DNA from: Sipunculus nudus
Taxonomy: Eukaryota > Annelida > Sipuncula > Golfingiida > Sipunculidae
Reading direction: 5' to 3'
DNA length: 64,000 nt
Assembly (NCBI GenBank): GCA_026874595.1
Contig: CM049309.1
Coordinates: 20,556,033-20,620,032 of the forward strand
Below are positions 23,082-36,049 of this stretch, piece by piece; the stretch's first letter is position 1, and each line of letters opens with the position of its first letter. The notes under the pieces are model-generated. The model had not been told where the DNA came from, made no database searches, and saw only the letters and a list, made by a program, of their open reading frames with translations. Position numbers and translations under genes: made by a program.

Positions 23082-24613
23082 TTGATAAGTGTTATAAATG
23101 GAAATGAACGAAATAATCCATTTTGTCCGAATTGTAACTCCAATGGTTCAATCCATTGTAGGTTTACAACAAGTACCTTGACTAAGAACTTGGTGCGCCT
23201 CCACCACAAGCATCTGAGGACCTGTACACTCCTTGCTTCTCAAGCTGCAGTTCTCAGATGTTTAGGGCAAGACAAACCACCCTCCCTCCACTACCAACAT
23301 CGAGAGACAATATACAGTTGGACAGAGAATGGTCTCTAACCAAGAATGGACAACGCCTCTTGTTATACCAGGATGAGGATATCATCATCTTCGCAACTGA
23401 TCGTAACATCCAAAATTCTGTCTGAGAGTGAGCAGTTGTTCTTGGATGGCACATTCAAGGCATCCTCGACTATCTACAAACAGCTGTTCACCATACACGT
23501 CCTGTACGAGAAGCACTGTCTACTGCTTGTATTTGCGCTTCTCAACGACAAAAGAGACACTTACCATACACTGTTTGACAGCCTGCGCCATGCCATGCAG
23601 CTGCCACCCCAGAAGATAATGTCCGATTTCGAACTGGCAACGCTGGGAGCTATGTGGGCGAACTTTCCGAACAGCAACATGAAGGGGTGCTATTTCCACC
23701 ACACTTAAGCGATATGGAAACAGGTGCAAGATTTGGGACTGTCATGGGAATAAAGGTGAGTTGGGTATTAACTTTGCGTATAAATTCATGCAAAAGAATA
23801 CATTTCCATGCATATCTATATTTTTTGCCTAGAAAATAATTACCATATAATTAGTTTGCCTGGTATACCACGATACAAGAATATTAAATAAAAGATACTC
23901 CATTATCAGGAAGAATAATTCTTCAAACGAGCCACTTATATATCATTGTGGATGTGGAAATTTTGAAAACGGGCCAGATGTAGCTAATAGGACCGAGAGT
24001 CACAAGACAGCGATTCACGGTTCGGATTGTTTTTCTCTACAAATGTGAAGCTTTTTTATTCTTTGTTTCCGATTGGAAACCAGGGATAAACTTCGCAGTC
24101 CTAAATGCAAAAATGTACAAGTAATGAATAAGTTCAATTATTAATTGAAACTAATTTGTTTGATTTTCCAGTACCAATCAGATGACCCGGAAAGTAATAA
24201 GAATGCTCATGGCACTGGCGTTCTTGCCAGTGAATATGGTGCGTTTGAATTTAGGCGATATTCAGACTTCAAACCATGTACAGGACTGTGCAGCCCTCCA
24301 GGATCTGTGCTGTTATTACACCGACACATGGTTGAACGGTTCTTATCCGCTTAAATTGTGGAATGTCAACCGAAAGAACACAAGGACCAATAACTTGGTG
24401 GAAGGATGGCACTCCGCCCTGAACAAAACACTTCATAAGATCCATCCAAACATTTATGATCTTATTGGACATCTACATACGGAGCAAGCATAAACTGACA
24501 GGAAGGTGAAAAATATCATAAACGGTGAAGGCACCCCACCTCATAAGAGGAAGTATAGAAGGCTTGACAGCTGGATTGTCAAACTGACAGAGGCACAGGA
24601 ACGGGAGGATTAG
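23082..24613 (+). pseudogene. MULE-type transposase pseudogene with an intron
   Basis: Motifs appear in the order expected for a MULE transposase: GQRLLLYQDEDIIIFATDRN (23,330-23,400), FLDGTFKASSTIYKQLFTIH, a DFELA catalytic-type segment, FPNSNMKGCYFHHT, then after an intron MLMALAFLPVNM, WNVNRKNTRTNNLVEGWHSA and a basic C-terminus ending EAQERED* at 24,613. Such proteins cut and paste Mutator-like DNA elements; host-domesticated relatives exist. The copy is dead: in-frame TAA at 23,706-23,708 and 24,491-24,493, and frame changes near 23,415, 23,740 and 24,185. The N-terminal piece (NGSIHCRFTTSTLTK) may be a worn FLYWCH finger. No inverted ends were found. Confidence 0.85.
23756..24171 (+). 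other. Probable GT-AG intron in the MULE-type pseudogene
   Basis: The 416-bp gap between the FHHT/AIWKQVQDLGLS half and the YQSDDP half begins AAG|GTGAGT and ends TTGATTTTCCAG|TAC. Both fit animal splice consensus, and the ends join the two homologous halves at the right place. The interior has no motif and is AT-rich. A clean intron means this is not a spliced retrocopy. Confidence 0.7.
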
Positions 24614-24633
24614 CACCAACACATTCCTAAGAA

Positions 24634-25214
24634 AGATTAGGCACGTCATGCATCATTTTTTATCACAGACACTTATTAGACTTTGGAGACTACAACATGG
24701 AATGGTGTTTTATTTTGTACATATTGTATATTACAGATACTGTTTTGTATGTATATAATAAATCTGTAGTAACATAGAATGATTTTATGTATGCACTTTT
24801 GGATGATCCTTTTATTGGTTAATCTGTGGGTGAGACGATGAATAGACAGCATTGCATGATATATATGTTTCTTTTTTACAGTGTTCAAACAAATATTCAT
24901 CTGTTCATAATAAATAGGGAAGGTTAGGCATGTAGTGCATCATTTTTTATCACAGACATTTATTAGTTTTTAAACTTTGGGACTTTTTAAACTTTTAAAA
25001 CCTGTTTTATTTTGTACATATTGTATATTACTGATACTGTTTTGTATGTATATAATAAATCTGTGGTAACATTAAATGATTTTATGAATTTGCTTTTGGA
25101 TGATACTTTTATTCGTTAATCTGTGGGTGAGACTATAAATAGACAGCATTGCATGATATTTGTGGGGTTTTTTTTACAGTGTTCAAACAGATACTCATCT
25201 GTTTATGATAAATT
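24634..25214 (+). repeat. Tandemly duplicated 3' flank of the MULE-type gene
   Basis: Two copies of about 287 bp (24,637 and 24,924 onward) share TGCATCATTTTTTATCACAG, TTTTATTTTGTACATATTGT and AATCTGTGGGTGAGAC. Each has TATAATAAATCTG, a possible AATAAA polyadenylation signal. Confidence 0.8.
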
Positions 25215-25218
25215 TCTA

Positions 25219-25401
25219 AAACAAGTGACCCATGGGTCATGATGCTCAGCTGACTGGGAAGAGATTTGCAAAAGGAAATTTTATCATCAGAATGGTAGTA
25301 TATACCTATTCAATTGAAGCATCAAACAGATTAACCAACAGGCAAAGATTTAGTCTTTATTTATATATCTCAAAAATAGAGAAAAAATGTGTAAACTTTA
25401 A
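25219..25401 (+). mobile_element. Family A element A4, 5' part
   Basis: The 5' terminus is AAACAAG followed by the perfect palindrome TGACCCATGGGTCA (25,226-25,239) and GCTCAGCTGACT (25,244-25,255). The latter is the exact reverse complement of AGTCAGCTGAGC at the element's 3' end (29,137-29,148), so the ends carry a 12-bp inverted match. A family C element begins in the A-rich linker at 25,402. Confidence 0.85.
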
Positions 25402-26779
25402 AAACTAGAATACAGGTAGCTTACAAGTGACTACGTTTATCCGCCAAAATCAGAGTGGAACGAGTGAAGTGAGGCATGGATTGAGTGGCAAGGGGAAATA
25501 GAGTGAGGTATGTTACATATTAGCATGGATGTCTGCAGCCTAAATGTGTATGTAGGTTGTGCCACCTACCACAAATCCAGAAAGCTGTCCAAATTGTATG
25601 CATATGCAAAATTTTAGGCAGAAAAGTCAAACCACTACATGTATATGAGTGATTTTAGCCCACGGCAGACAAACAGACAGATGCTGTGCAAAAATGGTTG
25701 CAGGTGGCCCCTCCAGTTTTGTGCATGATAAAGACCTATGTGAGATCTAAACACATGCAGCATTTTGGCCCAATTGGTCAAATGGTTCCTGAGATATGAG
25801 CTTGGATGTGTGCAGCGTTAACTAGAATGTAGGTGGCTCCACCTGTCATAAAATCAAGAAAGCTGTCCAGGATGTATAGACCTGCAAAATTAATTTTAGG
25901 CAGTTATGTCAAACCACTACAGAGAAAAGAGTGATTTTAGGCCACGGCAGACAGACAGATGCTGTGCAAAATGTGCAAATATGGTTGCAGGTGGCCCCTC
26001 CAGTTTTGCCTATGATAAAGAGCTATGTGAGATCTATACACATGCAAAATTTTGGCCAAATCGGTCAAACGGTTCCAGAGATATAAGCTTGGATGTCATC
26101 AGCGTGAACCTGAATGTAGGTGGCGCCACCTGTCATAAAATTAAGAAAGCTATCCTGGATGTATACGCATGCCGAATTTCAGGTGAATTAGTCAATTTAC
26201 TGCAGAGATATAAGTGATTTTAACCCAAGGCAGATAAACAGATGGACACTGTGCAAACATGGTTACAGGTGGCGCCACCATTTTTTGTGTAAGTTATAGA
26301 GCTATCCAAGGCCAAGGGCTACATTTGTATAAATTTTATTTGCTGATCGGTCAAACGGTTCCCGAGATATGAGCTTGGATGTCATCAGCGTGAACATGAA
26401 TGTAGGTGGCGCCACCTGTCATAAAATCAGGAAAACTATCCAGGATGTATACGCATGACGAATTTCAGGTGAATTAGTCAATTCACTGCAGATATATGAG
26501 TGATTTTAACCCAAGGCAGATTAACAGATGGACACTGTGCAAACATGGTTATAGGTGGCGCAACCATTTTTTGTGTATGTTATAAAGCAATCCAAGGGCT
26601 ACATTTGTATAAATTTTATTTCCTTATTGGTCAAGTGGTTCCCAAATTTGAGGGTTTATGCGTCGAAACAGACGTACATATGGATGCTGGATAGAGAGGA
26701 AAGGTCAGAGGTCAACGAAAATTGGCAGAGGAACCCGGTCAAAAACATAGTATCCGCAAAACTTCGTTTTGGCGGATAC
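25402..26779 (+). mobile_element. Family C element C1, nested in A4
   Basis: It starts at ACTAGAATAC and a near-terminal TTTATCCGCCAAAA, and ends in a hairpin (26,750-26,779) whose last arm GTTTTGGCGGATAC complements both the other arm and the element's 5' end. The core is about four tandem units of roughly 270-290 bp. Each has two GGTGGCGCCACC-type motifs (exact at 26,119, 26,268 and 26,405), GGTTCCCGAGATATGAGCTT and a CAGATGGACACTGTGCAAAC segment. No coding function is visible. Confidence 0.8.
26750..26779 (+). other. Family C terminal hairpin
   Basis: GTATCCGCAAAAC, loop TTC, GTTTTGGCGGATAC: a 13-bp stem with one bulged G, at the extreme 3' end of C1. The same hairpin with one change lies at 50,113-50,142. 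Confidence 0.85.
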
Positions 26780-29151
26780 AAAATACAGGTGGCTCCACCA
26801 GTCTGCAGAAACTAATAAAAACACTTAATGGTCAATGTCTCCACATTAGTTGTTCAGATACTTCAGCTTTTGTATCAATTGTCCATTATTCTGAGGGATA
26901 CTTAGGAGTCCTATAGCTTGAAGGATATGGGTAACAGAGACCTAATTTCAAGTTTCCACAGGCACTTTTCATGGGCCTCCTTGAAATTGATGATTCTAGG
27001 TCCAGTTGTTGCTATTTGTACCCTGTTGACAGATAACCACATCTTTGAAGGTCTCAAAAAAAGAGAAAAAAATTCGTAAAAATTTGAAAAAAATAGATGT
27101 GGCGCACCCAGTCTGCAGAAACTGATGGAACAGCTCATGATCAATGTGTATGACGAAAATCATGACCATCAGTGTTGTAGTTATTGAGATACTGCAGTTT
27201 TTGTATCAAATTCTCCATCATTCTGGGGGGTATTTTGGAGCCATACAGCTTAAAGAATATGGGTAACAGAGACCTAATTTCAGGTTTCCATGGAGACTTT
27301 TCATGGGTCTCCCTGTGTGTCAAGAATGAAGATTCTAGGTCCAGTTTTTATGATTTGTGCCCTGTTAACAGATGTTCATATCTTTAAAGGTCTCAAAAAT
27401 AGAGAAAAAATTCGTAAAAAAAAACCCGAACAAATACAGGTGGTGCCACCAGTCTGCAGAAACTGATGAAACACTCCATGATGAATATCAATGCAAACAA
27501 TCATGCTGATCTCTGCATTAGCTGTTCAGATACTTCAGCTTTTGTATCAAATTTTCCATTATTCTGAGCTGTACTTTGGTGTGCCATAGCTCAAAGGATA
27601 TGGGTAACAGAGACCTAATTCAGGTTTCCATGGAGACTTATCATGGGTCTCCCTGTGTGTCAAGAATGAAGATTCTAGATCCAGTCGTTTTGATTTGTTC
27701 CCTGTTGACAGATAACTACATCCTTAAAGGTCTCAAAAATAGAGAAAAAAAAATTGGGAAAATTTGAAAAAATACAGGTGGCGCCACCAGACTGCAGGGA
27801 CTGATGGAACACCTCTTGATCAATATGTATGCCAAAAATCATGACCATCAGTGTTGTAGTTATTGAGATTGTAGTTTGTTTTTATCAAATTTTCCATTAT
27901 TCTGGGGGGTTATTGGGAGCCCCCCACAGCTCAATGGATATGGGTAACAGAGACCTTATTTCAGGTTTCCATGGAGACTTTTCATGGACCTCTCAGTGTG
28001 TCAAGAATGAAGATTCTAGGTCCAGTCTTTATGATTTGTGCCCTAGCTGTTAACAGATGTTCACATTTTGAAAGGTCTCAAAAATAGAGAAAACAATTCG
28101 TAAATAATAAAAAAAGTACAGGTGGCGCCACCAGTCTGCAGAAACTGATGAAACATCTCATGATCAATATGTATGCCAAAAATCATGACCATCAGTAATG
28201 TAATTAATGAGATATTGAAGTTTTTGTATGAAATTTTTGACTATTCTGGGGGGTACTTTGGGGCCCCATAGCTCAAAGGTTTCGGTAACAGAGACCTAAT
28301 TTCTGGTTTCCATGGAGACTTTTCATAGGTCTCTCAGTGTGTGGAGAATGAAGATTCTAGGTCCAGTCGCTAGGAATTGTGCCACGTTAACAGATGACAG
28401 CATCCTTAAAGGTCTCAAAAATAGAGGAAAAAATCAGAAAAAATTTGAACAATACAGGTGGCGCCACCAGTCTGCAGGAACTGATGGAACATCTCATGAT
28501 TAATATGTATGCCAAAAATCATGACCATCAGTGATGTAGTTATTGAGATATTGAAGTTTTGTATGAAATTTTTGACTTTTCTGGGGGGTACTTTGGGGCC
28601 CCATAGCTCAAAGGATATGGGTAACAGAGACCTAATTTCTGGTTTCCATGGAGACTTTTCATAGGTCTCTCAGTGTAACAAGAATTAAGATTCTAGGTCC
28701 AGTCTTTACAATTTGTGCCTTGTTAACAGATGTTCACATTTTTAAAGGTCTCAAAAATAGAGAAAAAAATTTGTAAAAAATCGAAAAATACAGGTGGCGC
28801 CACCAGTCTGCAGGAAGTGATGGAATATCTCATGATCAATATGTATGCCAAAAATCATGATCATCAGTCAAGTAGTTAATGAGATATTGAAGTTTTTGTA
28901 TGAAATTTTTGACTTTTCTGGGGGGTAATTTGGGGCCCCATAGCTCGAAGGATATGGGTAACAGAGTAATTTCTGGTTTTCAAGGAGATTTTTCATGGAC
29001 CTCTTAGAATCCCAAGTTACAAGGTTCTAAGTCCAGCGGTTACGATTTGTGCTTGGTTAACAGACGGACAGACGGACAGACGGACAGACAGACGGACGAC
29101 GGACAAAGAGTGATCGCTATAGCTTAGATGACTTTCAGTCAGCTGAGCTAA
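26780..29151 (+). mobile_element. Family A element A4, monomer array and 3' end
   Basis: Seven monomers of about 320-350 bp, with exact GGTGGCGCCACC at 27,777, 28,121, 28,457 and 28,793 and variants before them. The array ends in GGACAGACGGACAGACGGAC, GACGACGGACAAAGAG and the terminal hairpin (about 29,121-29,150). Monomers near the 3' end (GGGGGGTACTTTGGGGCCCC type) differ from those near the 5' end, as in A5, so monomer order is conserved between the two loci. Confidence 0.9.
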
Positions 29152-29615
29152 TAAAATTATATGGCACAACCTTCACTGTTAATGTGATTAAAATATAAAA
29201 CAATACAGAAAACAAATATATCGCCAAACATCAAAGTCACAGGGTATTATTTGATCTTCCAAATTAAACCAATATAAATCCAGACATATACATGTCCAAA
29301 AATTATCTGAAACTTGGAATTGATTCTTAGAAACAATTATCCTGACTGTATTCAAAAACTACAGTATGCAGTTCTGAAATAATATCATTTCTTTATTACA
29401 ACAATATAAATACATCACAAAGAGTGCGTAACAATATCTGAATTGTAGAATTGATTATTTGCAACAAAAACCCAAATGATATTCGGGGAAACGACGGCAT
29501 GCAGTCCAGAAATGATATTAATATTTATATACTTTCTGATAATAATGATAATGTGATTAAAAATAAATATTTCCACTTTTACTTTCTTGTAACATTGGAT
29601 ATAATTAATTTAAAT
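29152..29615. other. Spacer without recognised feature
   Basis: AT-rich sequence between A4 and D2 with no recognised motif. Confidence 0.5.
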
Positions 29616-32600
29616 AAAACAAGGCCTACAGGCCTAATGCGAACCTGTGCATTTGTAAATACACCAGGTATAATGATTCAATGCTGGACCATTACTTTAT
29701 ATGAACAATGCAAGTACTAAACAATTTGAATAAGAAACAATTACACAAACTCTGCTGAAATTCTGGCATGGGTGCACAGAACACTAAAAAAAATTGTAGC
29801 TGGCACCACCAGTCTTGTATACAATGAAGCTATCAGAGATATATACATATGCCCAATTTCAGACTGATATATCAAACCCCTCTTGAGAAAAACGCAGGGA
29901 CACACACTGTGCAAAAGTCATGGTAGGTGGCAACACCTGTCTTGTGAGAGAGAGAGCCATCAAAGACACTTAGACAGGTAAAAATATTGGGCCAATACAT
30001 CAAACTTACCTTGAGTCTGATGCATGGGGCTGACCAGGTTTAGGTGAGAAAGGCTGTTGCCCCGAGTGAACTGTGACAAATTGCTTGCTCAGGCAACTGC
30101 ACTGAGTGAACTCATGACCTGCACTTGGCTAGACTGAGTGAACTTTTGACCTGTACCTGGCTGCACTGAGTAAACTCTTGACCTGTTGCATAATCTGACA
30201 CAGTTGGCAGTCTGCCAAAGCTATAAATAGAAGGCAGCTCCTACACTGAGTAAACTCCTGACCCATACCTGGCTGCACTGAGTGAACTCTTGACCTGTTG
30301 CTTAATCTGATACAGTTGGCAGTCTGCCAAAGCTATAAATAGATCCAGACTGACCTCTAGCCTGTTGCCAAATCTGAAATAGTAGCCACACCATTGCATA
30401 AGCTCATGCAGGGGCCCTGCCCTGGGGGGTTGACACCCATGAAGTGATCACATGGTGCACATGAGGTGATCACATGCCATGTGCTTGGCTGCACTGATTG
30501 AACTCTTGACCTATATCTGGCTGCACTGAATGAACTCTTGATCTGTTCCCAAATCTGAAACAGTTGGCAGTTTCTTAACCTATTTAAAGATACGGATTCA
30601 ATGTTCACATGTCACCCATGGTCTCTTGGCTTGTTGGTATATCTGTTTACACATACTGAAAGACTTTGGCTAATTTTTTTTTTTCAAGCCGACATATTCA
30701 TAAACTTTTTATCAAAATATCTAGAATAATAAAAGATGCAGTACTTTCATTGTTAAAGGTCCAATAGTTCTGCCAAAAATCATTCTAGTAAACTTGAATA
30801 AAGGCCACCTAAGAATAATTTTTGTGCAATGTTACAGAAGATATAATTGAAATAATAATTTTGTAGAAGAACACTACCGCAGTCCTCAGTTTCAAAAAGA
30901 CATAATAATGGATATAAGACCAACTTAAGCTTTTCACAACACAACCGAAACTCAACAAACTCAGTACATTCTGATATGATTGAAAGAACCATGTCCTAGG
31001 ATAATTCTTTTGAAAAATTGAACAATTCAACCTGACAGTTTCATCATTAAGCTGAAAGAGGCTAATATTAGGAGTTTTTTTGCCAATAAAAAAACAGGTC
31101 AATGTAGGTGGCACCACAAAATCTGCAATTTCAAATATGAGTCATGTGACCAACATTTGCACAATACCTGGTAATGCTAGCTTCTGTAATTTCTGAGAGT
31201 ACTATGTCAGTATGCCTACTTGGCCAAATGACTGTTCAAATTTGTGTAACTCCACTAAAATTCATCAAATGCAAACCATTTAAACAAACTTGAGAGGGCT
31301 TGCCTCTGGGATCATTTATGTAAAATATTGAACAATTTGGCTGGACCTTCTACAAGTAGCTTTTTCCCTATAAAATCTAAGATAACAAAAAAATAAGCTG
31401 AATCCCACAAAATTTGATATGTGACAGATTATTGCATAAAATCTGGGAATGGTAGCTCCTGCTATTCCTGATAAAATTATGGATTAATGTACGGATGACC
31501 AATGACCCCTGTACAAAAAAAGGTCATTTCAGGTGGCGCCACCAATACCTGAATTTCATATATGACTCGTGTGACCAACACTGGCAGAAATTTGGTGATG
31601 ATAGCTCCGGCTGTTTCTGAGACTGTCATTTTAGTATGCTTTTTTGGACAGATGACTAAGTTCAATTCCTGTAACTCAGCCAAAATTCACCAAACTTGAA
31701 CAATTGGAACAAAATTGAGGGAGATGGTATAAAAGATTATTTCTGTGAAATATTGAACAATTTGGCTTGAGTGTTTCGGAGGAGAAGATTTTTAAAGGTT
31801 TTTTTTAGCTTTTTCTCTATAAAATTTAAGAAAATTTTCAGATGGCTAATTTTTTGCATTAAATTTCATGAAGCTAGCTCCAATCATTTTCAAAATAGTA
31901 TGGGTTAATGTACAGAAGACAAATGCCGTCACACCATCGCATTAGCTCACAGGTTAACTAAAAATTAATACAGATGCATATTGAATGCAAAATTGTAATA
32001 CAGATACATCTCACTGATGACAAAATCTTGAATTAATTTGACTATGGATACCAATTATTTATAATCCATGTATAGCCGTCTTTATATACCCACAGAGATC
32101 TGTATACCTGTGATTGTAAACATTGCCTGGCATGAGGAATATCTAAAAATCATAAATCTACATTTTTTAAAAGCTTTTAAAAAACATTCTTGTCAATATT
32201 AACCATAGATAACCTGAAATCTAAATGTCTAGAGGCATGATGTAATAAATGCTGATAAACTGGTGCCAGTCTAGATGTATCTGCTTCACACTGCTAACAT
32301 ATATGGTAAAATGACTCAATTGAATCTTTATAATTCAGCCAAAATTCATTCTTTGGAACCATAACAGACAATTATTATAAGAATTATTTAGGGGATTGTT
32401 CTTGTAAAATATTAAACAAATTGGCCTCAGTAGGGTCAGTCAAAAATTTTTTTACAGGTTTATAACTCATATGGGAAAATACAGCAAAATGGCTACGTTA
32501 AGCTTCCCATAACTCAGCCAACTTGAAAAATCACTGAACCAAAACCATTTGAACAAACTTGAATTATCAACATCTAGGGATAATTAATGTGTGAGATTTA

Positions 32601-33335
32601 AGAATTTGGCCCAGTGGTTTTTGAGGAGAAGATCTTTGTAGCCACTGAGCTAAAATGGGCTATTACAGCATATGACTAAATTCAGCTTCCCATAACTCAG
32701 CCAAAAGTCACTGAACTGAGACCATTTGAACAAACTTCAGAAAGCACTACCCTAGGATCATTTCTGTGTGATATTAAACCGTTTGGCCATATGGTTTCAG
32801 AGAAGAAGTTTTTTGTAGCTGTCAGTATGCCGGCACTGATGACCCCCGTACAAAAAAGGCCGATGCAGGTGGCGCCACCAATACCTCAATTTCAGATATG
32901 TCTCATGTGAACAACATTGGCATAAAATTTGGTGATAATAGCTCCAGCCTTTTCTGAGATTGTAATTTTAGTATGCTTTTATGGACAGATGACTAAGTTC
33001 AACTTCCTCTAACTCGGCCAAAAATTACCGAACTTAAACCATTCGAACAAACTTGAGAAAGATTATGCCACGAATCATTTCTGTGAAATACTGGATAATT
33101 TGGCTGAACAGTTTCGGAGAAGAAGTTTTTTAAAGCTTTTTTAGCATTTTCCCTATTAAATCTAAGAAAATGCAGTTAGCTAAAAAATAAGTAAAATTCG
33201 ATATAGTTTTTAGAAGACTAATTTTTTGCATAAAATTTCGTGATGCTACCTCTTGCCGTTTTCAAGATAGTATGGGTTAACGTACAGACGACGGACGACG
33301 GCACACCATCGCATAAGCTCACAGGTTGGCTAAAA
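29616..33335 (+). mobile_element. Family D element, copy D2 (longest)
   Basis: It starts AAAACAAGGCCTACAGGCC with GCGAACCTGTG nearby, and ends ACGACGGACGACGGCACACC then GCATAAGCTCACAGGTTGGC and an A-run. It aligns with D1 end to end but keeps about 1 kb that D1 lacks. Exact GGTGGCGCCACC occurs at 31,532-31,543 and 32,868-32,879, each followed by AATACCT and a TCATGTGA phrase. An internal second 3'-like end (CACCATCGCATTAGCTCACAGGTTAACTAAAAATT, read in parts, near 31,930-31,965) is followed by more D sequence. It is non-coding. Confidence 0.75.
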
Positions 33336-34180
33336 AAAAAACATGTCAGAAGCAATGAAAACCTAACGGCGATGATGTTATGATATCGCAGGTATAACAT
33401 GCATGTGCAGGTATATAACGGCCCATTAAAATGAGCTCATTAACAAGCCGCATCACTTTCCCTTCGATGTTCGGTGACCAAACCGAGCGGGGTTTTCTGG
33501 GTCAATTAAGCCATAGTGGTGAGGGGTTTCCTGTTACTCAGCAAAGCATCAGTGTCAATAAAATCATATTTTACATAATCCTTTTTTTTTAAAGTCAAAT
33601 ATAAGGCAAATATATGGCATTAATAAAATCACATATCAAATTAGACCCGATTAGAAATGATAACAACACCAGTCATTTACACATATTACGTTTGCACGTC
33701 AACATGTTGTATCACCTACGAAAGGCGGACAATATGATACAATAAATATTGACGATTATATATATACATAACTTTTATTTTTATGATAGTTCATTTTTAG
33801 TGTTTCTTTAAAAATGGAGACGAATAAATAATAATATTCAATGTTCATAAATTTTATTGACAGATAACGCGACTGTGTCATGGTGATTGGCCGCATGTGT
33901 CGTGACTGCACAGTGTCGCTCAAAATGGAAAGGGTTTCTTAGCTCGTACAGGCCTATTGTTGCAAAAATATACCGCATTCGTGAAAATAATGAAGGGGCT
34001 GTGTGATACAGATACACACTTACTATATGCACAACATAAAATGACTCTATATGGCTTATTAAAACTTTGTTGCGCATATGGCAGTAGTGTAACTGACAGA
34101 TGCGCATTTGGTAGTGGCGCATCAGGCATGGAATCCACATCAGCTGGTGCTCCCAAAATCTCATAGAGCTCTAATACTTC
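33336..34180. other. Stretch without a recognised gene
   Basis: No motif recognised. It may include flanking sequence of the gypsy remnant that follows, but I could not find LTR ends. Confidence 0.5.
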
Positions 34181-34189
34181 AAAAGTAGC

Positions 34190-35275
34190 ATGATTCCTTA
34201 GCAGGTGGTGTTAGAGGCCTGGCACATGAACATCCTCAGTCCACTCACAACCACTCCTGAAGGGTACAAGTATATCCTCCTTGTTATTGACAGGTATTTT
34301 AGATGGTGCGAATCTTTCTCTATCAAAAACCAACAGGCTGATACAAAAGCCTGGGTGCTGTTAACTGAAGTGTTCAGTAGATTTGGAGCACCAAAAATAC
34401 TTGAAAGCGATTGTGGCCACAATTTCATGTCTCAGCTTGTCAGTAGTCTCTTTGAATTATTCAGCATAAAACGTCACCATACATCTAGCTACCATCCTCA
34501 GACAAATTCTACAAGTGAAAAACTTAATAGATCCATTGCCCAGACTCTCAGAGCTTATTTCAATGACAATCTGACTGGCCCAAATATTTACCTCGTATGC
34601 TCATGGCATACAGAGCATACAGAAGTATCCCGGCCATCAGAAGCACACAACTAAGTCCATACTTTCTGCTAATTGGCAGAGAGATGCTGAGGCTGATAGA
34701 TACAGGCTTTATCCCTAAAGACTCCTTACCAGAAGGTACCAAGAACCACTTCAACAAGATTCTTAAGAATCTTGAGAAGGGAGAAGAACTAGCTAGCCAA
34801 GCTACTTACAAAGACTCCTAAAATACAAAAGTCCAAACAGCCTACATTTCAACCTGGTGACCGTGTCTGGTTACATTCCCCAAAGGTCCCTTAAGGCTTG
34901 TCCTCAAAATTACAAAGGAAATAGACTGATCCATATTACATAACAGAGACAGGCCAAAACTTCACATATAGAGTTCGGCTTTGCAACACAAATAAGGAAC
35001 ATAGCTCCTTAGTACATGCCAACAGACTTAAACCTTACTATGATGATGATGAAAGACCTTATGAGATGTCCCAAATGTCCATGTCTTATGATACAGACAA
35101 AACAGAAAATAATATGGACAATGATGAGAATAATATAGACAATGACACACAGCCCAATGATGACAAAACTAACCACAAGGTTGATCAGCCCATACAGTAT
35201 GATGAAGTGGACAAATTACTTAGTACTGCCATGATAAGATGCAAAGACACTACCATGTTAAATGAAAAATGACAG
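34190..35275 (+). pseudogene. Ty3/gypsy integrase remnant
   Basis: An integrase core is readable: WHMNILSPLTTTPEGYKYIL, LLVIDRYFRWCESF, RFGAPKILESDCGHNF and HHTSSYHPQTNSTSEKLNRS. After a frame change near 34,590 come MLMAYRAYRSIP and STQLSPYFLLIGREM. Further pieces (QPGDRVWLHSPKVP, then NTYRVRL-type residues and VHANRLKPYYDDDERPYEM) follow as a post-core domain with stops. Integrases join retrotransposon DNA to the host genome. The first catalytic position, Asp in the usual MD-I-x-GPL, reads Asn here (HMNILSPL); the second Asp (ESDCG) and the Glu (SEKLN) remain. Gag, protease and RT are absent upstream, so this is a 5'-deleted copy. Confidence 0.85.
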
Positions 35276-36049
35276 TAAAACTACTTGGGAGCCAGAGGAA
35301 AATATTCCCCAAAATCTAAAACATGAATATCATAATACACGTACTATGAAGGGCAAAAGAAGGAAAGGCAGGAGAGAAAAAAAGTTATCAGCATTTAAGT
35401 AACAATATAACTTCTTTTCACTCTATAGTATGCCACGCCTAGGATACTGCAACTTGTAGAATATGTATATATTGTATATAGCATTATCTATTGCAAAATA
35501 AAAAAAATATATAAATAATAATCATTTGAAAAACAAACAAACAAATGAAAAAAAAACTTGTTTTTATCAATACAGAACCTCTCTTTGTAAACAGAATTAT
35601 ACCAGTAACTTATGGGAGGTGTCAAACAGAACTTGAGTAATATACTTCCACCTGTCTATAATTCATTCTCTTTGATCATATTTGCTAGGTTTCAAGTTTT
35701 TCATTACCTTAACCAAGTTCTTATTTTCCAAGAATCATATTGCTATCTTTTTTTCATAGTTTGTGCCCAGATCTCATTTTTGTTCCTTGAGGGTTGTCTC
35801 ACCTGGGGATGTCAATGTATTCACATTTCATGTCTCAGGTCTTTGTGGTCTGATGTTCACATAATGCACCATCTATCATAAGACTTCCTCCTTCCTCATA
35901 AATTTGATGGATTTAGACACAATTGATCTAATCTCTGGGACAGGTACATTTCGCCAAATACCTGTGGTCAGTCCTCATAATCTTTAGGAGTAGGCAGAAT
36001 GGGCATTATGACAACCCAGCATATCTATTGGGCTTTCACTGGTGCATTT
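35276..36049. other. Downstream flank of the integrase remnant
   Basis: A purine-rich run (AAAAGAAGGAAAGGCAGGAG, 35,354-35,373, continuing to about 35,382) could be a worn polypurine tract. I could not delimit an LTR after it. The rest is AT-rich with no motif. Confidence 0.4.

Noticed and set aside
33218-33400. Small minus-strand frame at the D2 3' end
   Set aside because: It overlaps the repeat terminus and has no recognisable motif.
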